Part shown: piece after piece, positions 1 through 6,416 of the stretch
Position numbering within the stretch: position 1 is the stretch's first letter
Layout: each line of letters opens with the position of its first letter
From: DATFVA01 sp963743325
Lineage (GTDB): Bacteria > Bacteroidota > Ignavibacteria > Ignavibacteriales > Ignavibacteriaceae
Assembly (NCBI GenBank): GCA_963743325.1
Contig: CAVUOZ010000010.1
Location: 310,001-374,000 of the forward strand
Length of the DNA: 64,000 bases
Direction of reading: 5' to 3'
Position numbers and translations under genes: made by a program
The notes under the pieces: generated by a model
Database searches by the model: none
The model's input: the letters and a program-made list of their open reading frames with translations, nothing else
What the model was told of the DNA's origin: nothing

Positions 1-503
1 GCAGAGCGCCGGCAGTTTATGGTGAAAGGGATACTGAAATTTTTATATTCTTCCAGACATTCGCGAAAGGACTTTTTACAACAATCGGGTTCGATAAAAA
101 ATTAATAAGTCTGATCCATGTGCATGATCTTGTCAGAGGCTTTTTACTCGCAGCTGAAAACCCGGAAGCAGCAGGGAAAATTTATTTTATAAGTTCGGAA
201 AAATTTTATACGTGGGAGGAAGTAGGGGAGGTAACTAAAAAAGTAATGAAGAAAAAACCAATTCACATAAGCGTTCCCCATTTTATGGTTTATTTTATTG
301 CAGCCATCGCACAATTTTTTGCGGTGTTCAGCAGTAAGCCGGCTACTTTGAATATTGAGAAAGCCAGGGATATCACACGTCACGCATGGATATGTTCACC
401 ATTAAAAGCAGCAAAGGAAATTAATTATCACCAGCAGATATCAATTGAAGAGGGAGTAAGCCGCACGGTTGCCTGGTATAAGAAATCAGGCTGGCTTAAA
501 TAA
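1..503 (+). CDS. NAD-dependent epimerase/dehydratase, C-terminal part (5' cut by window edge)
   Basis: The frame is open from the first bases of the window, beginning RAPAVYGERD, so the gene starts upstream; the ATG at 120 is internal. The segments RAPAVYGERDTE and LIHVHDLVRGFLLAAE are typical of the C-terminal half of extended short-chain dehydrogenases (UDP-sugar epimerase or 3-beta-HSD-like), where VYG and the VHDLVRG strand help form the substrate pocket. The Rossmann glycine motif and YxxxK are outside the window, so the substrate cannot be told. The following gene converges on it, with the two stop codons adjacent (1-bp gap). Confidence 0.75.
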   Translation, partial: RAPAVYGERDTEIFIFFQTFAKGLFTTIGFDKKLISLIHVHDLVRGFLLAAENPEAAGKIYFISSEKFYTWEEVGEVTKKVMKKKPIHISVPHFMVYFIAAIAQFFAVFSSKPATLNIEKARDITRHAWICSPLKAAKEINYHQQISIEEGVSRTVAWYKKSGWLK

Positions 504-504
504 A

Positions 505-909
505 TTAGTTGCACTCCGCCCCTTCTTTAATCCACGTTCTTATCCCTTTAATCTGGTTAGCTGTCAGAGGAGGGTAGCCAGGCGGGGGCATTGGATAGTT
601 GCCAATACCTTCTATGGCCCAGACGAGCCTGCTGTTATCCGGTTCCCCGGGAAATACAATTGAAGGATCTGCCTTGGTATTAGCACAGGAAGTAAGGCTT
701 AATCCTCCCGCACGGGCAGCATCTTCATGACATCCGGCTGAATTACACTTCAACTCGAAAACAGGTTGTAAATCCTGCGAATAGCTGACATTTGAATCCG
801 GTATTACACGTTTGTCAATATCATTCCCTGTAATCTGATCTTTACACCCGGTATAAAAAATGATTATCAATAATATTATGACTATAAGTGCAGAAATTAA
901 TTGTTTCAT
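505..909 (-). CDS. Lipoprotein with single cytochrome-c-like haem motif
   Basis: 134 aa. An N-terminal hydrophobic stretch followed by FYTGC gives a lipobox at about residue 22, so the protein is probably a lipid-anchored envelope protein. The mature part has VFELKCNSAGCH, a haem-attachment motif with four rather than two residues between the cysteines (CX4CH), and later MPPPGYPPLTANQIKGIRTW, where the Met is a likely axial ligand. The layout matches the small cytochrome-c-like domains common in Bacteroidota and Planctomycetes envelope proteins. A role in electron transfer is inferred. It converges with the epimerase gene. Alternative: a degenerate domain that no longer binds haem. Confidence 0.65.
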   Translation of the reverse strand: MKQLISALIVIILLIIIFYTGCKDQITGNDIDKRVIPDSNVSYSQDLQPVFELKCNSAGCHEDAARAGGLSLTSCANTKADPSIVFPGEPDNSRLVWAIEGIGNYPMPPPGYPPLTANQIKGIRTWIKEGAECN

Positions 910-1168
910 TTTGCCTGTAATTGAATCATAAAAGTTCGAAAATTATTATTACAATGTATGCAGAAATACCAACACGATTCAATTTAATATTAAAACCCTC
1001 CTGTGAGGAATACCTGTTGTATACGGTTAAAAGAGCGTTCGGAAATTGTAATTGGTAATTTGTAATTAGTAATTAGACTGAACATTCAACTGATTGAATC
1101 CCTGTTTGGTTCCAATCTTTCATTCTTCCGATTCGGTAGTCATCAATCGATAATCCACAATCAGGTAG
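910..1168. other. Non-coding stretch before a tRNA-Ala relic
   Basis: No convincing ORF on either strand. The sequence is AT-rich and includes short low-complexity runs built on 'ttgtaattagtaatta' near 1045-1075. It presumably contains the promoter of the upstream minus-strand lipoprotein gene, but I cannot place boxes with confidence. Confidence 0.4.
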
Positions 1169-1240
1169 TGGAGCTAAGGAGCATCTTCGAAAAAGATGAC
1201 ATCTTTAAATCTCAAGCAACCTGTAAAAGATGTCATCTAT
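1169..1240. repeat. Solo REP-like hairpin joined to a tRNA-Ala 3'-end relic
   Basis: Positions 1169-1184 read tggagctaaggagcat, which matches the last 16 bases of tRNA-Ala on the minus strand with one mismatch (gcat for ggat). They are followed by cttcga and then an inverted repeat: left arm aaaagatgacatcttt (1191-1206), right arm aaaagatgtcatct (1225-1238). Each arm is itself a palindrome around a single central base. The same combination borders the RAYT genes at 4.6-6.1 kb, but no transposase gene is present here. It lies about 50 bp from the 3' end of the intact tRNA-Ala(GGC) gene. Confidence 0.8.
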
Positions 1241-1287
1241 ATAATTCATCAATGTTCAATATTCAATGTTCAATTTTCATTGAATAG

Positions 1288-1360
<73 letters not shown>

Positions 1361-1375
1361 GAAAGACAGCTGTAA

Positions 1376-1410
1376 AAATAAGCAACTTTTAATTTTATGC
1401 AAAACTATTT
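1376..1410 (-). promoter_or_regulatory. Probable promoter of tRNA-Ala(GGC)
   Basis: Read on the minus strand, this holds TTGCA, 17 further bases, then TATTTTTAC, followed by the tRNA about 12 nt later. The spacing (TTG-N19-TA box) fits the Bacteroidota -33/-7 promoter pattern. An almost identical pair of boxes precedes tRNA-Met at 17531. Confidence 0.45.
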
Positions 1411-1655
1411 ACTCATATTACATATGTCCTAACTAAATGGTACGAATACCGGTGAATATGAGTTGGTAATAAAGAGAACGGGATATGCCTATAAGTGCAG
1501 GCCGTTAGATGGCTGTTTGAAGGCCGTTAGATGGCCGTCAGATATTAATTTAATGTGGCCGTTAAAAGTAAATTCGTAGAGAAATAATAATCATATGAAA
1601 TAAATTTTTGTAAATTATATTTAGCAAGATAAATTTTTAATAATAACGGAAAAAA
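1411..1655. other. Intergenic stretch with short ggccgttagatggc repeats
   Basis: No ORF of note. At about 1500-1565 a short motif, ggccgttagatggc, occurs twice within 30 bp with partial copies on either side (gatggccgtcagat, tggccgtt). No known element is recognised. The rest is AT-rich leader for the VOC gene. Confidence 0.5.
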
Positions 1656-2045
1656 ATGGCAGAAGAAAAATTGGAAACAGGTTCAATCATCTGGGCAGAT
1701 CTGACAATTCCAGATGCAGAAGCAGTAAAAGACTTTTACAGCAGTGTGATAGGCTGGAAATCCGAACCGGTATCGATGGGTGAGTATAATGATTTCAGTA
1801 TGAACAGCCCGGAGACCGGCAGAACAATGGCAGGGATTTGTAATTCCCGTGGTGGTAATGCTGACCTGCCTCCACAATGGTTAATTTATTTTACTGTTAA
1901 TGATGTTGATGAATCTGCTGAATTATGCACTAGGAACGGAGGGAGGATAATTACGGGACCAAGAAATATGGGTAAGTTTGGAAGATATTGCGTCATTCAG
2001 GACCCGGCAGGAGCAGTTGCTGCTTTATTTTCACCAATAGAGTAA
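1656..2045 (+). CDS. VOC family (glyoxalase/bleomycin-resistance-like) protein
   Basis: 129 aa, the usual length of a single-domain VOC protein. Two beta-alpha-beta-beta-beta halves are visible: residues 10-60 (IIWADLTIPDAEAVKDFYSS, GWKSEPV) and 70-127 (WLIYFTVNDVDESAELCTRN, ending GRYCVIQDPAGAVAALFSP). The pattern DPAGAVAALF is typical of the hydrolase/isomerase-like VOC subgroup of unknown substrate. The protein is cytosolic with no signal peptide. The start ATG follows an A-rich leader without a strong ribosome site. It converges with the STAS gene, leaving five bases between stops. Confidence 0.85.
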   Translation: MAEEKLETGSIIWADLTIPDAEAVKDFYSSVIGWKSEPVSMGEYNDFSMNSPETGRTMAGICNSRGGNADLPPQWLIYFTVNDVDESAELCTRNGGRIITGPRNMGKFGRYCVIQDPAGAVAALFSPIE

Positions 2046-2050
2046 AACTG

Positions 2051-2425
2051 TTAAATAGCGTTTCGAGCACCTGGAAGATTCTGTCCAAAGTTAAAACTTG
2101 TAACTGCATCATTGCTCGAAAGATAAGTGTGAAAAATCCTCTTTACACCGCTGTAGATAAACACCTGCGGAGGCAGCACAAGCTTCATTTTTCCACCGTA
2201 TTCAGAGATCTTTTTGGATGCAATAACAAGTACGCCAAGAAATGTTGCATCAACAACATCACATGCGGAAAGATCTATCACAATTTTTTCATATTCCAGG
2301 ATTATATCGGATTCAAGGTAATCCTGAAATTTTAATGCATCCTGCAAGGTGGTTTTTTCCAGAGTGACGCGGATTACTAATACGTCGTCACGGAATTCCC
2401 GGTTGAAATTTTCCATAAATGACAT
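2051..2425 (-). CDS. STAS-domain protein (anti-anti-sigma-factor-like)
   Basis: 124 aa, a single STAS domain. The core reads EKIVIDLSACDVVDATFLGVLVIASKKI, matching the DLSxxxxIDSSGLGxL signature around the regulatory phosphorylation site of SpoIIAA-type proteins. Here the serine position is threonine (DAT) and the following glycine is phenylalanine, a variant found in STAS proteins that may still be phosphorylated on Thr. Partner kinases or phosphatases are not encoded nearby. A role in partner switching, such as stress signalling, is inferred from the family. Confidence 0.8.
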   Translation of the reverse strand: MSFMENFNREFRDDVLVIRVTLEKTTLQDALKFQDYLESDIILEYEKIVIDLSACDVVDATFLGVLVIASKKISEYGGKMKLVLPPQVFIYSGVKRIFHTYLSSNDAVTSFNFGQNLPGARNAI

Positions 2426-2696
2426 TCAGTTTTTAAAACCCTCGGATTTTCTGCAACAATGAATGTACCAGTTGATTTTCGTAAAAAAACTTAACGCTTT
2501 GTCCTGAAATGACTTAAAAGATTAAGACGCCATCTCACACTGATACAAGTTTTTTGCGGAATTAATGTACTTAGCTCCATTAATTTTTCAAATGATACCC
2601 TTCACTAAAACGATGTATCAGCATCCCATTTATAATTGATTATTAAAAAAGTTATAAATATTTTTTTTAAACATTTAAAATATTTTCGGGGAGCAT

Positions 2697-3891
2697 ATGA
2701 AAAAGTCAGCGGGTTCACTTTTATTAATTATTATACTTTTACTTAACATTAGAACAGCCGCACAAGGCCAGGCCGCTCTTCAATTTTTAACATACCCGTT
2801 TTCTCCTTTGCATAGCAGCATGGGTTCTACAGGCACCTCTCTCCCGGCCGATAATGCTTTTGGTTTTCTTTATAATCCTGCCCAGCTTGGCTATACAAGC
2901 CAGAAAACGAATCTGGTATTCCAGTTTTATCCGGAAGAATCGAAGATTCTCGATTTTATTTCATTGAATGGACTGGCATTGAATGCCGGATACAATTTTA
3001 TCAAGCTGATAAATATTCCATTAAGTATCGGGTTCGGCTATGCGGATAACAAAATGGTTTATAATTTCATCTCTGAGGATGAGGATTCATACAGAGCTTA
3101 CTCTGTGGGCGTGGGGATAGACTACTATGTGAAATTCAGTCTGGGCTATACTTATAAAGATATTACGTCTAAAATCGCAAGCACCGGTGTTAAAAATATA
3201 GATGGTGAGTACGGATTTCAGTGGTTATGATCTGGGATTTCTGGCTGATGTTCCCATCCTGAAATTAATTGATAAAAATCTTTCGCTTGATCTCATCGAC
3301 AATACACCGCTTATTCCGTTACTCGATTTCTCCATTGGTTATTCACAATTAAATATAGGAGATGATATATATTTTGTAGACCCTGCTCAAAAAGATCCTC
3401 TCCCAAGAGTCGCCAGATTGGGTTATGGAATTTCTGCAGGACTAAAATTAGCTGATCAGAAAAATGCTTTAGAAATTATTCATTTTGATTTCACTGTAGA
3501 CGCTGAGGATTACTTAATCAAAAGAGATTCGTTAGGCTTCTCTTACCAGCACGGTTTGGGCGATATAAATATCTGGGATAATATTATTGGAATTAAGGGG
3601 GATGAAAATGTCGCTTCACATGCCGGATTAAAATTTAGTCTGCTGGAAACTGCTGATATTATGACCGGACATATCGGTACACAGGATATTCTTCAGACGA
3701 CAAATGGTTATGGAATACGACTTAAAGGATTACTCAAATTTATATCGAACCAGAGTGATAATACATTCTTAAATTTTATCGCAGGTCATTTTGACCTGAG
3801 ATATTATCATTCAGAGTATTTAACACATACACCTGTTGAAACTGAATTTAATGGGTTGGAAATTTTATTTTCAGACTTTGTGATTGAGTAG
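2697..3891 (+). pseudogene. PorV/PorQ-like outer-membrane beta-barrel protein, frameshifted
   Basis: The first frame (2697-3230) has a signal peptide ending RTAAQG and the PorV-type start AALQFLTYPFSPLHSSMG...ADNAFGFLYNPAQLG, then amphipathic strands. It ends at a stop just after NIDGEYGFQWL, while the next frame (from about 3202) continues naturally with DFSGYDLGFLADVPIL and runs to 3891. The two parts make one protein of about 390 aa, with a +1 shift between 3195 and 3230. PorV-family proteins help T9SS cargo leave or attach at the outer membrane. Either a true mutation or a sequencing/assembly error. A ggggag ribosome site precedes the start. Confidence 0.7.
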
Positions 3892-3948
3892 AATAAAAAT
3901 TATTGTTAGTAGAGATAAAATAAATTTTATTATATCGGGGAGAATGTA

Positions 3949-4438
3949 ATGAGCGAAATAGACGTTCTTGCAAAAGAATTCCTTTCACTAAAAAATATCG
4001 CAGTTGCCGGTGTAACAAGAAAACCCGGCAGTACTGCAAATATCATATACAAGAGATTAAAGGAAACCGGGCATAATGTTTATCCGGTTAATCCCAATAC
4101 AAATACTTTTGAGGGAGTTAAATGTTATCCGGCTATAAAATCTGTTACAGAAAATATTGATGGTGTGGTAATAGTAACAAAGCCTTCAGTCACAGAAAAA
4201 ATTGTGAAGGAATGTGTAGAGAAAGGCGTGAGAAGAATCTGGATGCATAATATGTTTGGATTTAAAGGCAGCAATAAATCCGGCACCAGCATCTCAGAAA
4301 AAGCAACTCCAGATGTGCCGAGAGAATAATATTACAGTTATTCCAGGCGGATGCCCAATGATGTTCTGTGAACCAGTCGACTTTGGACATAAATGTATCC
4401 GTGGGATTACAAGGATGATTGGAGGATTTAAGTTTTGA
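3949..4438 (+). pseudogene. CoA-binding (YccU-type) protein, frameshifted
   Basis: The first frame (3949-4329) gives a Rossmann-like CoA-binding domain: NIAVAGVTRKPGSTANIIYKRLKETGHNVYPVNP, then VVIVTKPSVTEKIVKECVEKGVRRIWMH. It stops after 'DVPRE', but the +1 frame carries the expected family ending QMCRENNITVIPGGCPMMF...DFGHKCIRG to 4438. Together they give a protein of about 162 aa, near the family length. The shift lies around 4256-4315. The start has a cggggagaatgta ribosome site. It is the second broken gene in a row, so a local sequence-quality problem is possible. Biological role of the family is poorly defined. Confidence 0.7.
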
Positions 4439-4504
4439 GGGAAGGGGATGGTAACTGGTTCCTGGCGGCTGGTCACTCACTGTACTGATCATTCGATAGA
4501 ATTG

Positions 4505-4558
4505 AAAAAAGATGACATCTTTCAAAAGTAAACAAAGAGTAAAAGATGTCATCTTTTT
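4505..4558. repeat. REP-like inverted repeat
   Basis: Left arm aaaaaagatgacatcttt and right arm aaaagatgtcatcttttt are reverse complements, separated by about 18 nt. It is the same sequence as the hairpins that flank the RAYT genes, but without a tRNA relic. It sits downstream of the broken CoA-binding gene, about 90 bp before the first RAYT cassette. Confidence 0.8.
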
Positions 4559-4620
4559 AATTCAAGGGAAATGGTGGGGGGAGGGAAATATACGATTTAA
4601 GAAATGCTCAATAATCAATG

Positions 4621-4663
4621 TTCAATGATCAATTTTCATTGTGTAGTGGAGCTAAGGAGGATC
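4621..4663. repeat. 43-bp direct repeat, copy 1 (tRNA-Ala flank + 3' end)
   Basis: It reads ttcaatgatcaattttcatt, then gtgtagtggagctaagg, then aggatc. The last 17 bases (4647-4663) equal the 3' end of tRNA-Ala on the minus strand (T-stem 3' side, acceptor 3' strand and discriminator). Identical copies are at 5389-5431 and 6155-6197; the third belongs to the intact tRNA gene. Confidence 0.85.
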
Positions 4664-4668
4664 TTCGA

Positions 4669-4720
4669 TAAAGATGACATCTTTTAGGAAATAGTCCTGT
4701 TGGTAAAAGATGTCATCTTT
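4669..4720. repeat. REP-like hairpin upstream of RAYT copy 1
   Basis: Left arm taaagatgacatctttt and right arm aaaagatgtcatcttt, with a loop of about 18 nt. It joins the tRNA-Ala relic through the linker ttcga. It may form the ssDNA hairpin recognised by the RAYT enzyme, by analogy with REP/RAYT pairs. Confidence 0.8.
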
Positions 4721-4745
4721 GGATTTGCATTTCTGGGTGCATTTT

Positions 4746-5327
4746 ATGAATAGAACAGATTATCATGTTCCCCTCTATGAAGGGAATCTTTATCACATAT
4801 ATAATCGTGGGAACGGAAAAGAGAAAATATTTTTCTCGGAAGAAAATTATTATTATTTCCTGCGCCGGTATGAAAAATATACATTTAATCATGTTGAAAC
4901 CTTTGCATACTGTTTATTACCCAATCACTTTCATCTTTTGATAAGAATAAAAAATAATGATCCAGAGACAATAAGCGAAATTTTCAGAAAATTTTTTATA
5001 TCATATTCTATGTCGGTAAATGAAAGGGAAAAAAGAAGAGGGAACCTGTTTCAGCGCGGTTTTAAGAGAAAGTTAATTGAAAATGAGAGATACTTTTACA
5101 CCGCGGTCTACTATATTCATTGCAATCCTGTTCATCATCACATAGTCACAGATTTAAAGAAATATAAGTTCAGTTCCTATAATAAACTGATTGGCAGTGA
5201 CAAAACTATTTTGCGCAGAGATGAAGTGATGGAATGGTTCGGAGGCAGAGGGAATTTTATTGATTACCATTCGCAGATGAAAGACAGGAACTTTAGTGAT
5301 GAATACTTAATTGAAGAGGATATATAG
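4746..5327 (+). CDS. REP-associated tyrosine transposase (RAYT, Y1/HUH), copy 1
   Basis: 193 aa from ATG 4746. An upstream in-frame ATG (4710) lies inside the right arm of the hairpin, so I prefer the internal start. Domain features of RAYT/TnpA_REP proteins: YEGNLYHIYNRGNGKEKIFF at the N-terminus, the HUH metal motif in CLLPNHFHLLIRI (His 61 and 63), and a downstream tyrosine region TAVYYIHCNPVHHH (Tyr about 122-123) as nucleophile. The enzymes cut and join single-stranded REP hairpins. The gene is bracketed by such hairpins at 4669-4720 and 5330-5382. It is nearly identical to the next copy, differing by H/R in TDYHVPL and I/N in SEIFRKF. Confidence 0.9.
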   Translation: MNRTDYHVPLYEGNLYHIYNRGNGKEKIFFSEENYYYFLRRYEKYTFNHVETFAYCLLPNHFHLLIRIKNNDPETISEIFRKFFISYSMSVNEREKRRGNLFQRGFKRKLIENERYFYTAVYYIHCNPVHHHIVTDLKKYKFSSYNKLIGSDKTILRRDEVMEWFGGRGNFIDYHSQMKDRNFSDEYLIEEDI

Positions 5328-5329
5328 GA

Positions 5330-5382
5330 AAAAAGATGACATCTTTTCAGAAGTAGTCCGACATTAAAAGATGTCATCTTTT
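5330..5382. repeat. REP-like hairpin downstream of RAYT copy 1
   Basis: Left arm aaaaaagatgacatctttt and right arm aaaagatgtcatctttt, with a loop of about 17 nt, starting a couple of bases after the RAYT stop codon. It is a strong inverted repeat with T runs and could also act as a transcription terminator. Confidence 0.85.
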
Positions 5383-5388
5383 GAATTT

Positions 5389-5431
5389 TTCAATGATCAA
5401 TTTTCATTGTGTAGTGGAGCTAAGGAGGATC
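5389..5431. repeat. 43-bp direct repeat, copy 2 (tRNA-Ala flank + 3' end)
   Basis: Identical to 4621-4663 and 6155-6197. Bases 5415-5431 are the tRNA-Ala 3'-end relic. It separates the two RAYT cassettes and is the natural substrate for the unequal crossing-over that would create a tandem duplication. Confidence 0.85.
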
Positions 5432-5436
5432 TTCGA

Positions 5437-5486
5437 TAAAGATGACATCTTTAAATCGGAAACAACAAGTATAAGATGTCATCTTT
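5437..5486. repeat. REP-like hairpin upstream of RAYT copy 2
   Basis: Left arm taaagatgacatcttta, right arm ataagatgtcatcttt. The outer bases and the loop differ from those of the copy-1 hairpin, although the coding parts are nearly identical, so the hairpins vary more than the genes. Confidence 0.75.
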
Positions 5487-5511
5487 GGATTTGCATTTCT
5501 GGGTGCATTTT

Positions 5512-6093
5512 ATGAATAGAACAGATTATCGTGTTCCCCTCTATGAAGGGAATCTTTATCACATATATAATCGTGGGAACGGAAAAGAGAAAATATTTTT
5601 CTCGGAAGAAAATTATTATTATTTCCTGCGCCGGTATGAAAAATATACATTTAATCATGTTGAAACCTTTGCATACTGTTTATTACCCAATCACTTTCAT
5701 CTTTTGATAAGAATAAAAAATAATGATCCAGAGACAATAAGCGAAAATTTCAGAAAATTTTTTATATCATATTCTATGTCGGTAAATGAAAGGGAAAAAA
5801 GAAGAGGGAACCTGTTTCAGCGCGGTTTTAAGAGAAAGTTAATTGAAAATGAGAGATACTTTTACACCGCGGTCTACTATATTCATTGCAATCCTGTTCA
5901 TCATCACATAGTCACAGATTTAAAGAAATATAAGTTCAGTTCCTATAATAAACTGATTGGCAGTGACAAAACTATTTTGCGCAGAGATGAAGTGATGGAA
6001 TGGTTCGGAGGCAGAGGGAATTTTATTGATTACCATTCGCAGATGAAAGACAGGAACTTTAGTGATGAATACTTAATTGAGGAGGATATATAA
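5512..6093 (+). CDS. REP-associated tyrosine transposase (RAYT, Y1/HUH), copy 2
   Basis: 193 aa from ATG 5512, by analogy with copy 1; the longer frame from 5476 starts within the hairpin. It carries the same HUH motif (NHFHLL) and tyrosine region (TAVYYIHCNPV), and both copies look intact. Only a few base changes separate it from copy 1, so the duplication is recent. The cassette is hairpin, gene, hairpin, with the 43-bp repeat at each end. The next element is the intact tRNA-Ala(CGC) gene. Whether both copies are expressed is unknown; no obvious promoter or strong ribosome site is seen. Confidence 0.9.
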   Translation: MNRTDYRVPLYEGNLYHIYNRGNGKEKIFFSEENYYYFLRRYEKYTFNHVETFAYCLLPNHFHLLIRIKNNDPETISENFRKFFISYSMSVNEREKRRGNLFQRGFKRKLIENERYFYTAVYYIHCNPVHHHIVTDLKKYKFSSYNKLIGSDKTILRRDEVMEWFGGRGNFIDYHSQMKDRNFSDEYLIEEDI

Positions 6094-6094
6094 T

Positions 6095-6148
6095 AAAAAA
6101 GATGACATCTTTTCAGAAGTAGTCTGACATTAAAAGATGTCATCTTTT
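6095..6148. repeat. REP-like hairpin downstream of RAYT copy 2
   Basis: Left arm aaaaaagatgacatctttt and right arm aaaagatgtcatctttt, matching the hairpin after copy 1 in arms and nearly in loop. It ends about 30 bp from the 3' end of the tRNA-Ala(CGC) gene. Confidence 0.85.
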
Positions 6149-6180
6149 GAATTTTTCAATGATCAATTTTCATTGTGTAG

Positions 6181-6253
6181 TGGAGCTAAGGAGGATCGAA
6201 CTCCTGACCTTCTCGTTGCGAACGAGACGCTCTCCCATCTGAGCTATAGCCCC
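6181..6253 (-). tRNA. tRNA-Ala (anticodon CGC)
   Basis: 73 nt on the minus strand. Acceptor GGGGCTA/TAGCTCC with G3:U70, D-arm GCTC/GAGC, anticodon stem TCTCG/CGAGA with loop TTCGCAA (anticodon CGC), T-arm AGGAG TTCGATC CTCCT, discriminator A. Apart from the D-loop and anticodon arm it is nearly identical to tRNA-Ala(GGC) at 1288-1360. Its 3' end and flank form the third copy of the 43-bp direct repeat (6155-6197). Confidence 0.97.
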
Positions 6254-6402
6254 GAAGATTCAAATTCAATAATGAAATTTAGTTCAAGTTTAGGTTCAAG
6301 TTCAAGGGCATGTAGCTTATCAGGCACTGGTACTTGATCATTAGTAATTAGTCATTGGCTGATATAAAAATTCGCTCAATTCAATAATCCGCAAATTTTT
6401 TA

Positions 6403-6410
6403 TATCTTTG
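6403..6410 (+). promoter_or_regulatory. Bacteroidota-type -7 box just upstream of the MATE gene
   Basis: tatctttg matches TAnnTTTG exactly. It ends only six bases before ATG 6417, so transcription from it would start at or next to the start codon. No clear TTG is seen at the -33 position. Confidence 0.35.
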
Positions 6411-6416
6411 CTTTTA

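Larger units (their letters stand above)
4621..6154 (+). mobile_element. Tandem pair of REP-RAYT cassettes next to tRNA-Ala
   Basis: Two direct repeats of about 767 bp, each consisting of a 43-bp tRNA-Ala 3'-end/flank repeat, a hairpin, a RAYT gene and a hairpin. They are followed by a third 43-bp repeat that is the real 3' end of tRNA-Ala(CGC). Hairpin-RAYT-hairpin units match what has been called a REPtron. The tRNA 3'-end relics resemble attachment-site duplications of integrative elements, although RAYTs are not known integrases. Confidence 0.75.

Noticed and set aside
4505..6148. CRISPR array
   Set aside because: The repeats are inverted, irregularly spaced and flank genes; no regular spacers or cas genes are present.
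4621..6253. Classical integrative element at a tRNA site
   Set aside because: The 43-bp direct repeats look like attachment sites, but no tyrosine or serine integrase is encoded between them, only RAYT genes, so I describe it as a RAYT-linked structure.
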